64,000 bases of DNA from Rhodobacteraceae bacterium Alg231-04 (GTDB lineage: Bacteria > Pseudomonadota > Alphaproteobacteria > Rhodobacterales > Rhodobacteraceae). The position numbers and the translations under genes were made by a program. The stretch covers positions 35,073 to 99,072 of the forward strand of contig FREY01000014.1 in the NCBI GenBank assembly GCA_900143635.1, read 5' to 3'. This document shows, piece after piece, positions 21,957 through 31,159 of the stretch (the first letter of the stretch is position 1; each line of letters opens with the position of its first letter). The notes beneath the pieces are model-generated. The model was not told where the DNA came from, did not search any database, and saw only the letters and a program-made list of their open reading frames with translations.

Positions 21957-22340
21957 ATGATCACAACACGCTTTGCCCTGATTGCCAGCCTGACCTTTGC
22001 AACCCCGGCACTGGCCGAACCAATGTTCATCAATGACCCATCCGCCTGCGGACAGGTGATGGGCAGCGACGACGGAATGTTGGACTATGCCGACAACGGC
22101 GGTCTGATCCTGAGTGCGGATGGCTATAGCTCGATGGAATACTTCTGTAGCTTCACGCCTGCGCTGAAATTTAACTGGGATGGCTATCAGGTCAGCGACC
22201 ATTCAGGCCACTGTGAATTGCCGGGCCCACAGTATTATCCACAGGTCTTTACCGTGGTCATGGATGCGGCCGAGCCCGGCGTGATTTCGATCTGGGACGG
22301 TGAGCCGGAGCCGGTCCAGTTTTATCGCTGCAACGGCTGA
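21957..22340 (+). CDS. small secreted protein, unknown function
   Basis: 127 aa from ATG 21957. The signal peptide cleaves after ALA in TFATPALAEPMF. The mature protein has four Cys (SACGQVM, YFCSF, GHCELPG, FYRCNG), so two disulfides are likely. Family not recognised. It lies between the adk terminator and the rpsM promoter. Confidence 0.7.
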   Translation: MITTRFALIASLTFATPALAEPMFINDPSACGQVMGSDDGMLDYADNGGLILSADGYSSMEYFCSFTPALKFNWDGYQVSDHSGHCELPGPQYYPQVFTVVMDAAEPGVISIWDGEPEPVQFYRCNG

Positions 22341-22374
22341 GGCAGGAAAGCTGCTCTGTTAACCATAAGCCGGG

Positions 22375-22403
22375 TTGACGAAGGTCAGAAATCCTCATAC
22401 GCA
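22375..22403 (+). promoter_or_regulatory. promoter of the alpha block
   Basis: TTGACG (22375-22380), exactly 17 bp, TACGCA (22398-22403). Predicts a leader of about 150 nt before rpsM. Confidence 0.58.
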
Positions 22404-22558
22404 AGCCCATCCCTTCGGGGAATCATTCCTGTGGTCAGATTCTGTCCGGCCACAAGACCACCTCAAGAATGCTGGACCCCCTGGCACCACTGCCAAGGTC
22501 AAGCGTTGTGAAAAAAGGTTCCGGCGCTACGGAACCGCAACGAAAAGGAAAGTGACAC

Positions 22559-22927
22559 GTGGCACGTATTGCCGGCGTTAACATCCCGACTGCAAAGCGG
22601 GTTCCCATCGCCCTCACCTATATCACCGGAATCGGTAACACATCGGCCGCAGAAATCTGCGAATCCGTAGGCATCGACGTGACTCGTCGCGTTAATGAAC
22701 TGTCCGACGCCGAAGTTCTGGCCATCCGCGAGCACATCGATGCAACCTACACCGTTGAAGGTGACCTGCGTCGTGAAACTCAGATGAACATCAAACGTCT
22801 GATGGATCTGGGCTGCTACCGTGGCCTGCGTCACCGTCGTAACCTGCCCGTTCGCGGTCAGCGTACCCACACCAACGCTCGTACCCGCAAAGGCCCCGCA
22901 AAGGCCATCGCTGGTAAGAAGAAGTAA
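22559..22927 (+). CDS. rpsM: 30S ribosomal protein S13
   Basis: 122 aa, starting at GTG 22559, with AAAGGAAA upstream. [26 protein letters not shown] is the family start, so the GTG is well supported. Ends [25 protein letters not shown]. First gene of the alpha block. Confidence 0.97.
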   Translation: MARIAGVNIPTAKRVPIALTYITGIGNTSAAEICESVGIDVTRRVNELSDAEVLAIREHIDATYTVEGDLRRETQMNIKRLMDLGCYRGLRHRRNLPVRGQRTHTNARTRKGPAKAIAGKKK

Positions 22928-22942
22928 GGGAGGGTTTGATCA

Positions 22943-23332
22943 ATGGCACGCGATAAGACTCGTACAAAGAAAAAAGAGCGCAAGAACATCGCCACAGGCG
23001 TTGCTCACGTGAACTCTTCGTTCAACAACACCAAAATCCTGATCTCTGACGTGCAGGGCAATGCGATCGCATGGTCGTCCGCTGGCACCATGGGCTTCAA
23101 GGGTTCGCGGAAATCCACTCCGTACGCTGCTCAGATGGCTGCAGAAGATGCAGGCAAAAAAGCACAGGACCACGGTGTTAAGACACTGGAAGTCGAAGTT
23201 CAGGGCCCCGGCTCTGGCCGTGAATCGGCTCTGCGCGCACTGGCTGCCGTCGGTTTCAACATCACCTCGATCCGTGATGTGACCCCGATCGCGCACAACG
23301 GCTGCCGCCCGCCGAAGCGCCGCCGCGTTTAA
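22943..23332 (+). CDS. rpsK: 30S ribosomal protein S11
   Basis: 129 aa. Platform protein contacting mRNA near the E site. [46 protein letters not shown] and the C-terminal [16 protein letters not shown] are diagnostic. Confidence 0.98.
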   Translation: MARDKTRTKKKERKNIATGVAHVNSSFNNTKILISDVQGNAIAWSSAGTMGFKGSRKSTPYAAQMAAEDAGKKAQDHGVKTLEVEVQGPGSGRESALRALAAVGFNITSIRDVTPIAHNGCRPPKRRRV

Positions 23333-23347
23333 GCGACTGATTACCGC

Positions 23348-23376
23348 TGGGGCCCGTGTTTGCACGTGGCCCCAGT
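23348..23376 (+). other. hairpin between rpsK and rpoA
   Basis: CTGGGGCC...GGCCCCAG enclose GTG-TTTG-CAC. No T-run. Intra-operon, so probably processing or attenuation. Confidence 0.45.
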
Positions 23377-23445
23377 TCGCCGTTTTGAAACCTCGGGAGT
23401 CTGCGCCTACCGGACATGAGGCACAGACAGGAATGGAGGGACTGC

Positions 23446-24462
23446 ATGATCCACAAGAATTGGGCAGAACTGATCAAGCCGACACAGCTTGAAGTTAAGC
23501 CGGGCAACGACCCTGCACGCCAGGCAACCGTTGTGGCCGAACCGCTGGAACGCGGCTTTGGTCTGACGCTGGGCAATGCGCTGCGTCGCATTCTGATGAG
23601 CTCGCTGCAGGGCGCTGCCATCACATCCGTTCAGATCGACAACGTTCTGCACGAGTTCTCGAGCGTTGCTGGTGTGCGTGAAGACGTCACCGACATCATC
23701 CTGAACCTGAAGGGTGTTTCCCTGCGCATGGAAGTCGAAGGGCCCAAGCGCCTGTCGATCAATGCCAAGGGTCCGGCAGTTGTCACCGCTGGTGATATCT
23801 CCGAATCGGCTGGTATCGAGGTTCTGAACCGCGATCACGTGATCTGCCACCTGGATGACGGCGCCGACCTGTTCATGGAACTGACCGTGAACACCGGCAA
23901 AGGCTATGTTTCGGCTGACAAGAACAAGCCGGAAGATGCACCCATCGGTCTGATCCCGATCGACGCGATCTATTCGCCGGTCAAGAAGGTCTCCTATGAC
24001 GTTCAGCCCACCCGTGAGGGCCAGGTGCTGGATTATGACAAGCTCACTATGAAAGTCGAAACAGATGGCTCCATCACGCCGGATGACGCCGTGGCCTATG
24101 CTGCGCGCATTCTGCAGGACCAGCTGTCGATCTTCGTCAACTTCGACGAGCCGGAATCGGCATCGCGTCAGGACGACGATGATGGTCTCGAGTTCAACCC
24201 GCTTCTCTTGAAGAAAGTGGACGAGCTGGAACTGTCTGTCCGTTCGGCAAACTGCCTGAAGAACGACAACATCGTTTACATCGGCGATCTGATCCAGAAG
24301 ACCGAAGCAGAAATGCTGCGCACGCCGAACTTCGGCCGCAAGTCGCTGAACGAGATCAAAGAAGTTCTGTCCGGCATGGGGCTGCACCTCGGCATGGACG
24401 TCGAGGACTGGCCGCCAGACAACATTGAAGATCTGGCCAAGAAATTCGAAGACTCCTTCTAA
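23446..24462 (+). CDS. rpoA: RNA polymerase alpha subunit
   Basis: 338 aa from ATG 23446, preceded by GGAGGGA. The N-terminal dimerisation domain has [26 protein letters not shown]; the C-terminal UP-element and activator-binding domain has [22 protein letters not shown] and [17 protein letters not shown] [23 protein letters not shown]. rpsD, often next to rpoA in other phyla, is absent. Confidence 0.98.
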   Translation: MIHKNWAELIKPTQLEVKPGNDPARQATVVAEPLERGFGLTLGNALRRILMSSLQGAAITSVQIDNVLHEFSSVAGVREDVTDIILNLKGVSLRMEVEGPKRLSINAKGPAVVTAGDISESAGIEVLNRDHVICHLDDGADLFMELTVNTGKGYVSADKNKPEDAPIGLIPIDAIYSPVKKVSYDVQPTREGQVLDYDKLTMKVETDGSITPDDAVAYAARILQDQLSIFVNFDEPESASRQDDDDGLEFNPLLLKKVDELELSVRSANCLKNDNIVYIGDLIQKTEAEMLRTPNFGRKSLNEIKEVLSGMGLHLGMDVEDWPPDNIEDLAKKFEDSF

Positions 24463-24474
24463 AGGATGCTTCGG

Positions 24475-24496
24475 GGGAGGGGCTTCGGCCCCTTCC
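24475..24496 (+). other. UUCG hairpin between rpoA and rplQ
   Basis: GGGAGGGGC-TTCG-GCCCCTTCC: stable UUCG hairpin 13 bases after the rpoA stop, no T-run. Resembles the rplR-rpsE hairpin. Confidence 0.5.
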
Positions 24497-24604
24497 GCAC
24501 ATGCCGGCACTGGCCGGGAATTAAGTGGGCACATGCCCCAAGGAGAGTGGCTGACACGCATCGGCTGCCAGACAAAGCAAAACACGACGATAAGGATTTA
24601 GACA

Positions 24605-25024
24605 ATGCGTCACGCACGTGGTTACCGCCGCCTGAACCGTACACATGAGCACCGTAAGGCGCTCTTCGCCAACATGGCCGGCTCGCTGATCGAGCACGAG
24701 CAGATCAAAACGACTCTGCCGAAAGCCAAAGAACTGCGCCCGATCATCGAAAAGCTGATCACCCTGGGCAAGCGCGGCGACCTGCACGCCCGCCGCAATG
24801 CACGTGCTCGTCTCAAAGAAGACCAGTATGTTGCCAAACTGTTTGACATCCTGGGCCCGCGTTACGCTGACCGTCAGGGCGGCTATGTTCGCATCATGAA
24901 AGCCGGTTTCCGTTATGGCGACATGGCACCGATGGCGATCATCGAATTTGTTGACCGTGATGTCGACGCCAAAGGCGCTGCCGACAAGGCCCGCCTGGTT
25001 GCTGAAGAAGCAGCTGAAGAATAA
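24605..25024 (+). CDS. rplQ: 50S ribosomal protein L17
   Basis: 139 aa. [46 protein letters not shown] is diagnostic. Last gene of the supercluster, followed by a terminator. The C-terminal Ala/Glu tail extends past the E. coli length. Confidence 0.97.
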   Translation: MRHARGYRRLNRTHEHRKALFANMAGSLIEHEQIKTTLPKAKELRPIIEKLITLGKRGDLHARRNARARLKEDQYVAKLFDILGPRYADRQGGYVRIMKAGFRYGDMAPMAIIEFVDRDVDAKGAADKARLVAEEAAEE

Positions 25025-25050
25025 GAGCTTTCCGGCCTCACCGGTTGCTG

Positions 25051-25082
25051 GACCCCCGTTCCGAGAGGAGCGGGGGTCTTTT
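25051..25082 (+). terminator. intrinsic terminator after rplQ
   Basis: GACCCCCG...CGGGGGTC followed by TTTT; closes the ribosomal cluster. Confidence 0.87.
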
Positions 25083-25183
25083 GCATTTTATATATGCGCT
25101 GCATTCGTGTTTGCCTGTGCAAACGAAATGGTAAGCAGTTTCTGTTTTCAAAGCCCTGTCCATGTAAACCGTTGGGGCGAGAT

Positions 25184-27700
25184 ATGACCGGCACGCAAAA
25201 GAATGAAGGCAGGGGTTCGTCCCTGTTCAATCCAAGCATCAAGGCAAAGATCCTAACAGCAGCATTGGTGCCGCTGGTATTGATTGTTGGCGTTGGTATT
25301 TGGGCCGTCTCCAATCTTGGCCGCATGGAAGAGCGCTCCGCCTTGGTGGCGCATACCCAGAGTGTGCTGAGCGACGCGCAGGCGATTATGTCTTCTGCGG
25401 TGGACATGGAAACCGGATTGCGCGGCTACCTTCTCGCTGGGCAAGACGCCTTCCTGGAGACATATAACACCGGCGATGCCGCCGCTTTTGTTGCGCTATC
25501 CAATCTGCAGGGCACCGTCAGTGACAATCCGGCTCAAGTCACCCGCCTGGAAGAGGCGGAGCAGATCTTGAGTGACTGGAAGACCGATGTCGCGGCGGAA
25601 GCAATCGCTCTGCGTCGTGAAATCGGTGATGCGTTGACGATGAACGACATGGCGGATGAGGTTAAAAAGGCGCGCGGGGCCACCTATTTCGAACCGTTCC
25701 GAGCCGAGATTGAAGCCTTCATCGCGGATGAGGAAAAGCTGTTGTCGGATCGGCGCGGGACTTTCTCGATGCTGGTTACGGCAGGCATTGCGCAGACCGA
25801 TTTCATAATTGAACAAATGGAAGCCGTCGAACAGACGATGCTGACGATCAAATCTGCCAAGGACATTCTGGTTGCGGCAGTCGATATGGAAGCCGGAATG
25901 CGGGGTTTCCTGCTGTCCGGCGATGAGGCCGTTCTTACCCCCTACACCGCCGGCGCGGAACGTTTCGAGACCCTGGTGGCCGAACTCTCGGTTGCAGAAG
26001 GCACGCGCCCGGAACAGGCCGAACGGCTGGCCAATAGCGCCGCCATTATCGCGGACTGGCGCGGCAAGGTGGTTGAGCCCGCTTTGACCATGCGCCGGGA
26101 CATCGGTGACGCGGCGACCATGGATGACATGGCCGATATGGTCGCTGAGGGGCGTGGCAAGACATATTTTGACAGGTTCCGCAGCGTGATGGCGGAATTC
26201 ACCGCAGAAGAACAAGCTCTTATGACCGCGCGCAGCGCCGCCAACGAAGCGGTGTCACGTCAGACGCGTACTTTGTTGCCGATTGCGATTGGGGTTGCTG
26301 TTCTGCTTGGGGCCATTCAGGCCTTGATCATCGGCGGCGGCATTTCCAGAGCTGTGCGACGTACGATCGGGTCCATGCAGGGGCTGGCAAATGGCGACAA
26401 TGCGGTCGAAATCACCGGACAAAAACGCGGTGACGAGATTGGCGACATGTCCCGCACGCTGGAGGTCCTGCGCAATGAACTGGCAGAGCTGCAGGAGGCC
26501 GAGAAGAAAAAGGCCGAAAGCCGAGATGCTGCGCAGACAGCCGTGGTGCAGACACTCAGCACCAATTTGTCAAAGCTGTCCAAAGGGGATTTGACGGTTC
26601 AAATTCACGACAGCTTCGGATCCGACTATGAACAGCTGCGTCAGGATTTCAACACCACGGTATCTACCTTGCAGACGGTCGTTCAACAGGTGGAGGACAC
26701 CACCCAAAGTATCAGTGCAGGGGCGGCGGAGATCACCCAGGCCTCTGATGACCTGTCCCATCGGACCGAAAGTCAGGCCGCGACGCTGGAAGAAACGGCC
26801 GCTGCCATGGAAGAGATGACAAGCAGTGTGAAATCTTCGGCCAAAGGTGTGCGCGATGTCGAGGCGACGATCCATGACGCCCGTGGCGACGCTGAAAACA
26901 ACCGGAAAGTTGTTGAGGATGCAGTGGCGGCTATGACCGGGATCGAACAATCCGCCGGGCAGATCAGCCAGATCATTGGCGTGATCGATGACATTGCCTT
27001 TCAGACCAACCTTCTGGCCCTGAACGCCGGCGTTGAAGCCGCGCGTGCAGGTGAGGCGGGGCGCGGTTTTGCGGTTGTTGCCAGCGAAGTACGTGCCCTG
27101 GCACAGCGCTCCTCCGAGGCTGCGACCGAGATCAAGACATTGATCGGTGAAAGCTCGCGTCAGGTGGAGCATGGGGTGGATCTGGTCGGTAAGGCTGGTA
27201 CGGCGCTGCAGAGCGTGGTGGCGCAGGTCGGGCATATTTCCACTCTGGTGTCGGGAATTGCCGAAGGCGCGTCGGAACAATCAACCGGCCTGAACGAGAT
27301 CAACGTTGGCGTGGAGCAGTTGGATAAGGTGACCCAGCAAAACGCTGCTATGGTGGAACAGGCAACGGCTGCCAGCCAGCTTCTGAAGAACGATGCGGGC
27401 AAGCTGGCCGGGCTGATTTCCCACTTCCAGACCGGAAGTGGGGCAGGCGGTTCTGTTGGACTGCAGGCCGAAACTCCATTTGCCGGTACAGCGGATTCTG
27501 GAATGGCCGACGGCTTCGCTGACCACGAAGAGGCAGCGTCGTTTGGCGCACCGTCGGCCCATGGCGATGATATGGACAGGGCCTGGCTCGAAATGGATCC
27601 GGTGCCTGCCGACAATGGTGGTCATTCCTTTGACGAACCACCTTCATCGGTTCCGGCAAAGGCCACAGGTACCGATGATTCTGTCTGGCAGGATTTTTGA
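25184..27700 (+). CDS. methyl-accepting chemotaxis protein with two CHASE3-like modules
   Basis: 838 aa from ATG 25184, chosen because a membrane anchor follows directly; the frame extends about 30 residues upstream. TM1 is at residues 23-42 and TM2 at 363-386. Between them are two helical modules of about 160 residues each, both with the CHASE3 hallmark ([14 protein letters not shown] at 73-86, [14 protein letters not shown] at 233-246). A HAMP domain follows, then a second HAMP-like segment ([21 protein letters not shown]), then the signalling hairpin with [37 protein letters not shown] near 606-642. The protein ends SVWQDF, which fits the xWxxF pentapeptide that tethers CheR/CheB. Ligand unknown. 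Monocistronic. Confidence 0.92.
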   Translation: MTGTQKNEGRGSSLFNPSIKAKILTAALVPLVLIVGVGIWAVSNLGRMEERSALVAHTQSVLSDAQAIMSSAVDMETGLRGYLLAGQDAFLETYNTGDAAAFVALSNLQGTVSDNPAQVTRLEEAEQILSDWKTDVAAEAIALRREIGDALTMNDMADEVKKARGATYFEPFRAEIEAFIADEEKLLSDRRGTFSMLVTAGIAQTDFIIEQMEAVEQTMLTIKSAKDILVAAVDMEAGMRGFLLSGDEAVLTPYTAGAERFETLVAELSVAEGTRPEQAERLANSAAIIADWRGKVVEPALTMRRDIGDAATMDDMADMVAEGRGKTYFDRFRSVMAEFTAEEQALMTARSAANEAVSRQTRTLLPIAIGVAVLLGAIQALIIGGGISRAVRRTIGSMQGLANGDNAVEITGQKRGDEIGDMSRTLEVLRNELAELQEAEKKKAESRDAAQTAVVQTLSTNLSKLSKGDLTVQIHDSFGSDYEQLRQDFNTTVSTLQTVVQQVEDTTQSISAGAAEITQASDDLSHRTESQAATLEETAAAMEEMTSSVKSSAKGVRDVEATIHDARGDAENNRKVVEDAVAAMTGIEQSAGQISQIIGVIDDIAFQTNLLALNAGVEAARAGEAGRGFAVVASEVRALAQRSSEAATEIKTLIGESSRQVEHGVDLVGKAGTALQSVVAQVGHISTLVSGIAEGASEQSTGLNEINVGVEQLDKVTQQNAAMVEQATAASQLLKNDAGKLAGLISHFQTGSGAGGSVGLQAETPFAGTADSGMADGFADHEEAASFGAPSAHGDDMDRAWLEMDPVPADNGGHSFDEPPSSVPAKATGTDDSVWQDF

Positions 27701-27761
27701 ACAAGCGCGGGCGCCCATGGACGGGGGCCCGCTGATTTCTTTCCGATAGCGACAATCAGGG

Positions 27762-27790
27762 GTGACAGGGCGGTTTTTCTTCGCTAGCGT
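27762..27790 (+). promoter_or_regulatory. predicted promoter of the aroG leader
   Basis: GTGACA (27762-27767), 17 bp, TAGCGT (27785-27790). A start seven bases after the -10 box falls on or next to the A of the leader ATG at 27797, which would make the leader mRNA leaderless. No Shine-Dalgarno sequence precedes that ATG, which agrees. Confidence 0.5.
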
Positions 27791-27796
27791 CCGCCC

Positions 27797-27874
27797 ATGA
27801 CCCACGTAAACACCACCTTCTGGTATTTTTATTATCCGCGCCATCAGGCGGCCGGAAGGGTCTGCGTGTTCTGA
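27797..27874 (+). CDS. aromatic-rich leader peptide of aroG
   Basis: 25-codon ORF, ATG 27797 to TGA 27872-27874. Residues 8-13 are Phe-Trp-Tyr-Phe-Tyr-Tyr (codons 27818-27835), covering all three end products of the pathway that starts with DAHP synthase. It begins MTHVNTT and ends GRVCVF. A terminator and then aroG lie downstream. Short ORFs with runs of regulatory amino-acid codons are the hallmark of ribosome-mediated attenuation (trpL, pheL). Too short to be supported by composition alone; the evidence is the codon run, position and terminator. Confidence 0.72.
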   Translation: MTHVNTTFWYFYYPRHQAAGRVCVF

Positions 27875-27934
27875 GTTCCAGGGTCAGAAACCGCAAGACA
27901 GCAAACCGAACCGCCCCTTACGAGGCGGTTTTTG
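27836..27934 (+). promoter_or_regulatory. aroG attenuator: alternative RNA hairpins and terminator
   Basis: The terminator has arms AACCGCC (27909-27915) and GGCGGTT (27924-27930), then Ts. Upstream, CGCC (27839-27842) can pair with GGCG (27847-27850), right after the Tyr codons. GGCGG (27847-27851) can instead pair with CCGCC (27911-27915) of the terminator. A bulged hairpin (27860-27899), built on GTCTGCG/CGCAAGAC and TTCTGA/TCAGAA, spans the leader stop codon and would bring those two segments together. A ribosome stalled on Tyr12-Tyr13 would cover 27839-27842 and favour the antiterminator. The pairing logic is inference; other foldings (AAACCG copies at 27888 and 27903) are possible. Confidence 0.6.
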
Positions 27935-27982
27935 TGTTTTCAGACATACCGTCCGGGGGGCTCCGCTAAGGAAAGCCAACCA

Positions 27983-29065
27983 ATGACTGCCCAAACCCAA
28001 AACCTTCGCATCTCTGGCATGCAGGAACTTGTTTCACCGGAAGAGCTGGCAACACGCCTGCCTCTGAACAGCACTGTTGCGGACACCGTCCTAGATGGCC
28101 GGGCGTCCATACAAAAGATCCTGCACGGGGCTGACGACCGGCTGATTGCGATTGTGGGGCCTTGCTCCATCCACGACCCGAAGGCGGCTCTGGAATATGC
28201 ACGCCGACTTGCTCCGCTGCGCGAAAGACTCTCGGGGCAGCTGGAAATTGTCATGCGCGTCTACTTCGAAAAACCCCGCACGATTGGCGGCTGGAAAGGG
28301 CTGATCAACGACCCTGGCCTTGATGAAAGCTTCCGCATCAATGACGGGCTGGCCGCCGCCCGCGGCCTCTGCCTTGAGATCAACAGCTTGGGGCTTCCCG
28401 TTGGCACTGAATTCCTCGATGCTTCGGTGCCGCAGTACATCTCCGACCTGGTCGCTTGGGCGGCGATTGGTGCCCGCACCACCGAAAGCCAGATCCACCG
28501 TGAAATGGCCTCCGGGCTCAGCTGTCCGGTTGGGTTCAAAAATGGCACCGGCGGCAATGTCCAAATCGCGCTGGACGCAGTGCGCTCTGCCGCCCGACCC
28601 CATCATTTCATGGCCACATCGCCAAATGGTCGCGCGGCAATTGCTGCCACATCCGGAAACCCGGATTGTCACGTTATTCTGCGCGGTGGCGGTGGCACCA
28701 ACTATGATGCGGGTTCGGTGGAGCTGGCCTGCTCCAAGGCCGCCCGCGACGGTATTCGCCCGCAGGTGATGATCGACGCCAGTCACGCCAACAGCGCCAA
28801 AGATCCGGCGCGTCAGTCTATTGTCCTGTCCAATGTGGCAGAACAGCTTTCCGGCGGCGAAGCGCGCGTCACCGGGGTGATGATCGAAAGCCATCTGGTT
28901 GCTGGCCGCCAGGACCTGCCAAAAGACGGAGATCTGTCTGCCATCACCTATGGTCAGTCGGTCACCGATGGCTGTATCGGCTGGGACGACACATTTAAGG
29001 AGCTGGAAAAACTGGCAGATGCAGTCGAGGCACGACGCCAGCGCGGCGCCCGCCTGGCGGGGTAG
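27983..29065 (+). CDS. aroG: 3-deoxy-7-phosphoheptulonate synthase, class I (AroFGH type)
   Basis: 360 aa from ATG 27983, with AAGGAAAG just upstream; the frame runs further up but into the attenuator. Condenses PEP with erythrose 4-phosphate, first step of the shikimate pathway. Motifs: IVGPCSIHDPKAALEYARRL, FEKPRTIGGWKGLINDPGLDESF, GTEFLD, IGARTTESQIHREMASGLSCPVGFKNGT and DASHANSAKDPARQ with the metal His. Which amino acid feeds back on the enzyme cannot be read by eye. Expression is probably controlled by the leader described above. Confidence 0.95.
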   Translation: MTAQTQNLRISGMQELVSPEELATRLPLNSTVADTVLDGRASIQKILHGADDRLIAIVGPCSIHDPKAALEYARRLAPLRERLSGQLEIVMRVYFEKPRTIGGWKGLINDPGLDESFRINDGLAAARGLCLEINSLGLPVGTEFLDASVPQYISDLVAWAAIGARTTESQIHREMASGLSCPVGFKNGTGGNVQIALDAVRSAARPHHFMATSPNGRAAIAATSGNPDCHVILRGGGGTNYDAGSVELACSKAARDGIRPQVMIDASHANSAKDPARQSIVLSNVAEQLSGGEARVTGVMIESHLVAGRQDLPKDGDLSAITYGQSVTDGCIGWDDTFKELEKLADAVEARRQRGARLAG

Positions 29066-29222
29066 GCTTTCATCTTTCTGGGAAATACTCCGGGGCGAAT
29101 TGGCCATAATGCGAGGAGGGGCAGCGCCCCTTCGCCCCGGCTGGAAAGTCGCAGGGGCCGTCATGGCTTGCAAAGCGCAGCGCGGCTCCGCATATGATCT
29201 GGAGCAGTAATTTGGAGCCGAC

Positions 29223-30611
29223 ATGATCCGTGCAGCCCTGACAGCCCTTGCCGTTGCCCTTTCGCTACCCGGCGGGGCATTGGCCGAAACCCGCGTTCCG
29301 CAATCGCAGGCAGAAATCGCCCTTGGTTTCGCGCCTCTGGTGGAAGAGGCCGCACCTGCGGTGGTGAATATCTACGCCAAGATTGTGCGTGAACAGCAGG
29401 CCTCGCCCTTTTCGGATGACCCGTTTTTTGACCAGTTCTTTCGCGGTCTGACGCAGCCGCAGCCACGGGTGCAGAACTCGCTTGGTTCGGGTGTGATCCT
29501 GTCGGCGGAGGGTATTGTTGTCTCTAACTATCACGTTGTGGGCATGGCGACGGAAATCCGTGTGGTGACCACTGATCGCCGCGAGTATGACGCCAAGGTT
29601 ATTCTTGCGGATGAGGCCAGCGATCTGGCGATTCTCCAGCTGGAGGGCGTCGAAGACCTGCCGTTTCTGACCCTCCGCGACAGTGATCAGGTGGCTGTCG
29701 GAGAGCTGGCGCTGGCCATCGGCAACCCCTTTGGGGTGGGGCAGACCGTGAGCAGCGGTATCATTTCAGGTCTGGCCCGCACCAGTACCGGGGATGGGCA
29801 GGGGTTTGGCTATTTCATCCAGACCGATGCGCCCATCAATCCCGGCAATTCAGGCGGTGCCTTGATCGATGTGAACGGGGAGCTCATCGGTATCAACACC
29901 CGCATTCTCAGCCGGTCGGGCGGCTCGAACGGCATTGGATTTGCGATTCCGGCCAATCTGGTTGCTGAGTTCGTCAGCCAGGCAAAGCAGGGCAGCGAAA
30001 GCTTTCAGCGGCCCTGGGCGGGTATGTCCGGTCAGCCCGTGGATGCCGATCTGGCTGATTCGCTGGAACTGGCCAAGCCGGGCGGCATGGTGATCAGTGA
30101 TCTGCATGCCGCCAGCCCATTCGCTGCTGCGGGCTTCAAGGTGGGCGATGTGGTCACCCATGTTGACGGGGGGGACGTGAATTCCCCGACTGAGATGGTT
30201 TTTCGGATGTCTGTCGCAGGCATGGGCAGCACCGCGAGCATCACCCGGCTGCGGGGCGGAGAGGTCAGCATCATCGACGTGGCGATGGTCCCGGCACCAG
30301 ACGACCCACCTGCCGATCCGCGCCAGCTGACGGATAAGGCGGCGCTGCCGGGGTTGGTCCTTGCGCGGATTAATCCGGCCGTCATGACCCTTCTCAGCCT
30401 GCCGCTGGCCTCCGAAGGTGTGGCCGTTACCAATCCGGGCCAGTTAGGGGCGCGCGTGGGACTTAAGGCGGGCGATATCATCGAACATATCAACGGTGAG
30501 CCAGTGACCGGACTTGATGATGCAATTCAAGGCTTTAAGCGAACTGGACGCTGGTACCAGCTAGACGTGCTGCGCTACAACAAGAAGATCACCCTGCGTT
30601 TCCGGCTTTGA
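29223..30611 (+). CDS. Do/DegP-type periplasmic serine endopeptidase
   Basis: 462 aa with signal peptide (cleavage near GGALAE, residue 20). Trypsin-like domain with the catalytic triad: His in SNYHVV, Asp in ASDLAILQLE, Ser in NPGNSGGALID. Two PDZ domains follow (about residues 260-350 and 385-460, the second with LGARVGLKAGDIIEHINGEPV). It is the DegQ/DegP class of envelope quality-control proteases, with a shorter Q-linker than DegP. The start of the crcB cluster is 168 bp downstream on the same strand. Confidence 0.92.
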   Translation: MIRAALTALAVALSLPGGALAETRVPQSQAEIALGFAPLVEEAAPAVVNIYAKIVREQQASPFSDDPFFDQFFRGLTQPQPRVQNSLGSGVILSAEGIVVSNYHVVGMATEIRVVTTDRREYDAKVILADEASDLAILQLEGVEDLPFLTLRDSDQVAVGELALAIGNPFGVGQTVSSGIISGLARTSTGDGQGFGYFIQTDAPINPGNSGGALIDVNGELIGINTRILSRSGGSNGIGFAIPANLVAEFVSQAKQGSESFQRPWAGMSGQPVDADLADSLELAKPGGMVISDLHAASPFAAAGFKVGDVVTHVDGGDVNSPTEMVFRMSVAGMGSTASITRLRGGEVSIIDVAMVPAPDDPPADPRQLTDKAALPGLVLARINPAVMTLLSLPLASEGVAVTNPGQLGARVGLKAGDIIEHINGEPVTGLDDAIQGFKRTGRWYQLDVLRYNKKITLRFRL

Positions 30612-30778
30612 TCCGCGGGCCAATCCCGCAGCCGGGGCAGGCCTGAAGAGGCAGGGCCGGTTCTCAGGGCGGCGCATCTGGTGAAACCTGATGCCTCCGG
30701 CGGGCGCATTGGCGGAAAGATGAGGGCGGCACAGCGCGCGAACTTGACATCGGTGGTTGTGCAGGCAACAGGATAGCC

Positions 30779-31159
30779 ATGTTTTCAACGCTATCACTGG
30801 TCGCACTTGGCGGCGCAATCGGGGCGGCCTGCCGCTATCTGACCGGGCTTGGTGTCATCCGCATGCTCGGCCAACAGGACTTTCCGCTGGCGATCATCAC
30901 CGTCAACGTCATCGGATCCTTTCTGATGGGGGTTTTTGTGGTCACCGCGGCGCACCGCGGCCTGACTCATTTCAGCCCATTTGTGATGACCGGGCTGATG
31001 GGCGGCTTCACGACATTCTCGGCTTTTTCGCTGGAAACCGCTAATCTGATAGAAAGGGGTGCAATCACCCACGCGGTGCTCTATATCGCGCTGTCCGTTG
31101 GCTTGTCGGTGGGCGGTTTGTTTCTGGGCCTGATGGCCGCAAGAGGGGTATTCGCATGA
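30779..31159 (+). CDS. crcB: fluoride exporter CrcB/Fluc
   Basis: 126 aa, four membrane helices; dual-topology dimers export F-. Motifs GGAIGAACRYLTG, NVIGSFLMGVF and GLMGGFTTFSAFSLE (the TFSxFSxE box with the Phe-box residues) are intact. The stop overlaps the next start (ATGA). First gene of a four-gene overlapping cluster. Confidence 0.95.
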   Translation: MFSTLSLVALGGAIGAACRYLTGLGVIRMLGQQDFPLAIITVNVIGSFLMGVFVVTAAHRGLTHFSPFVMTGLMGGFTTFSAFSLETANLIERGAITHAVLYIALSVGLSVGGLFLGLMAARGVFA

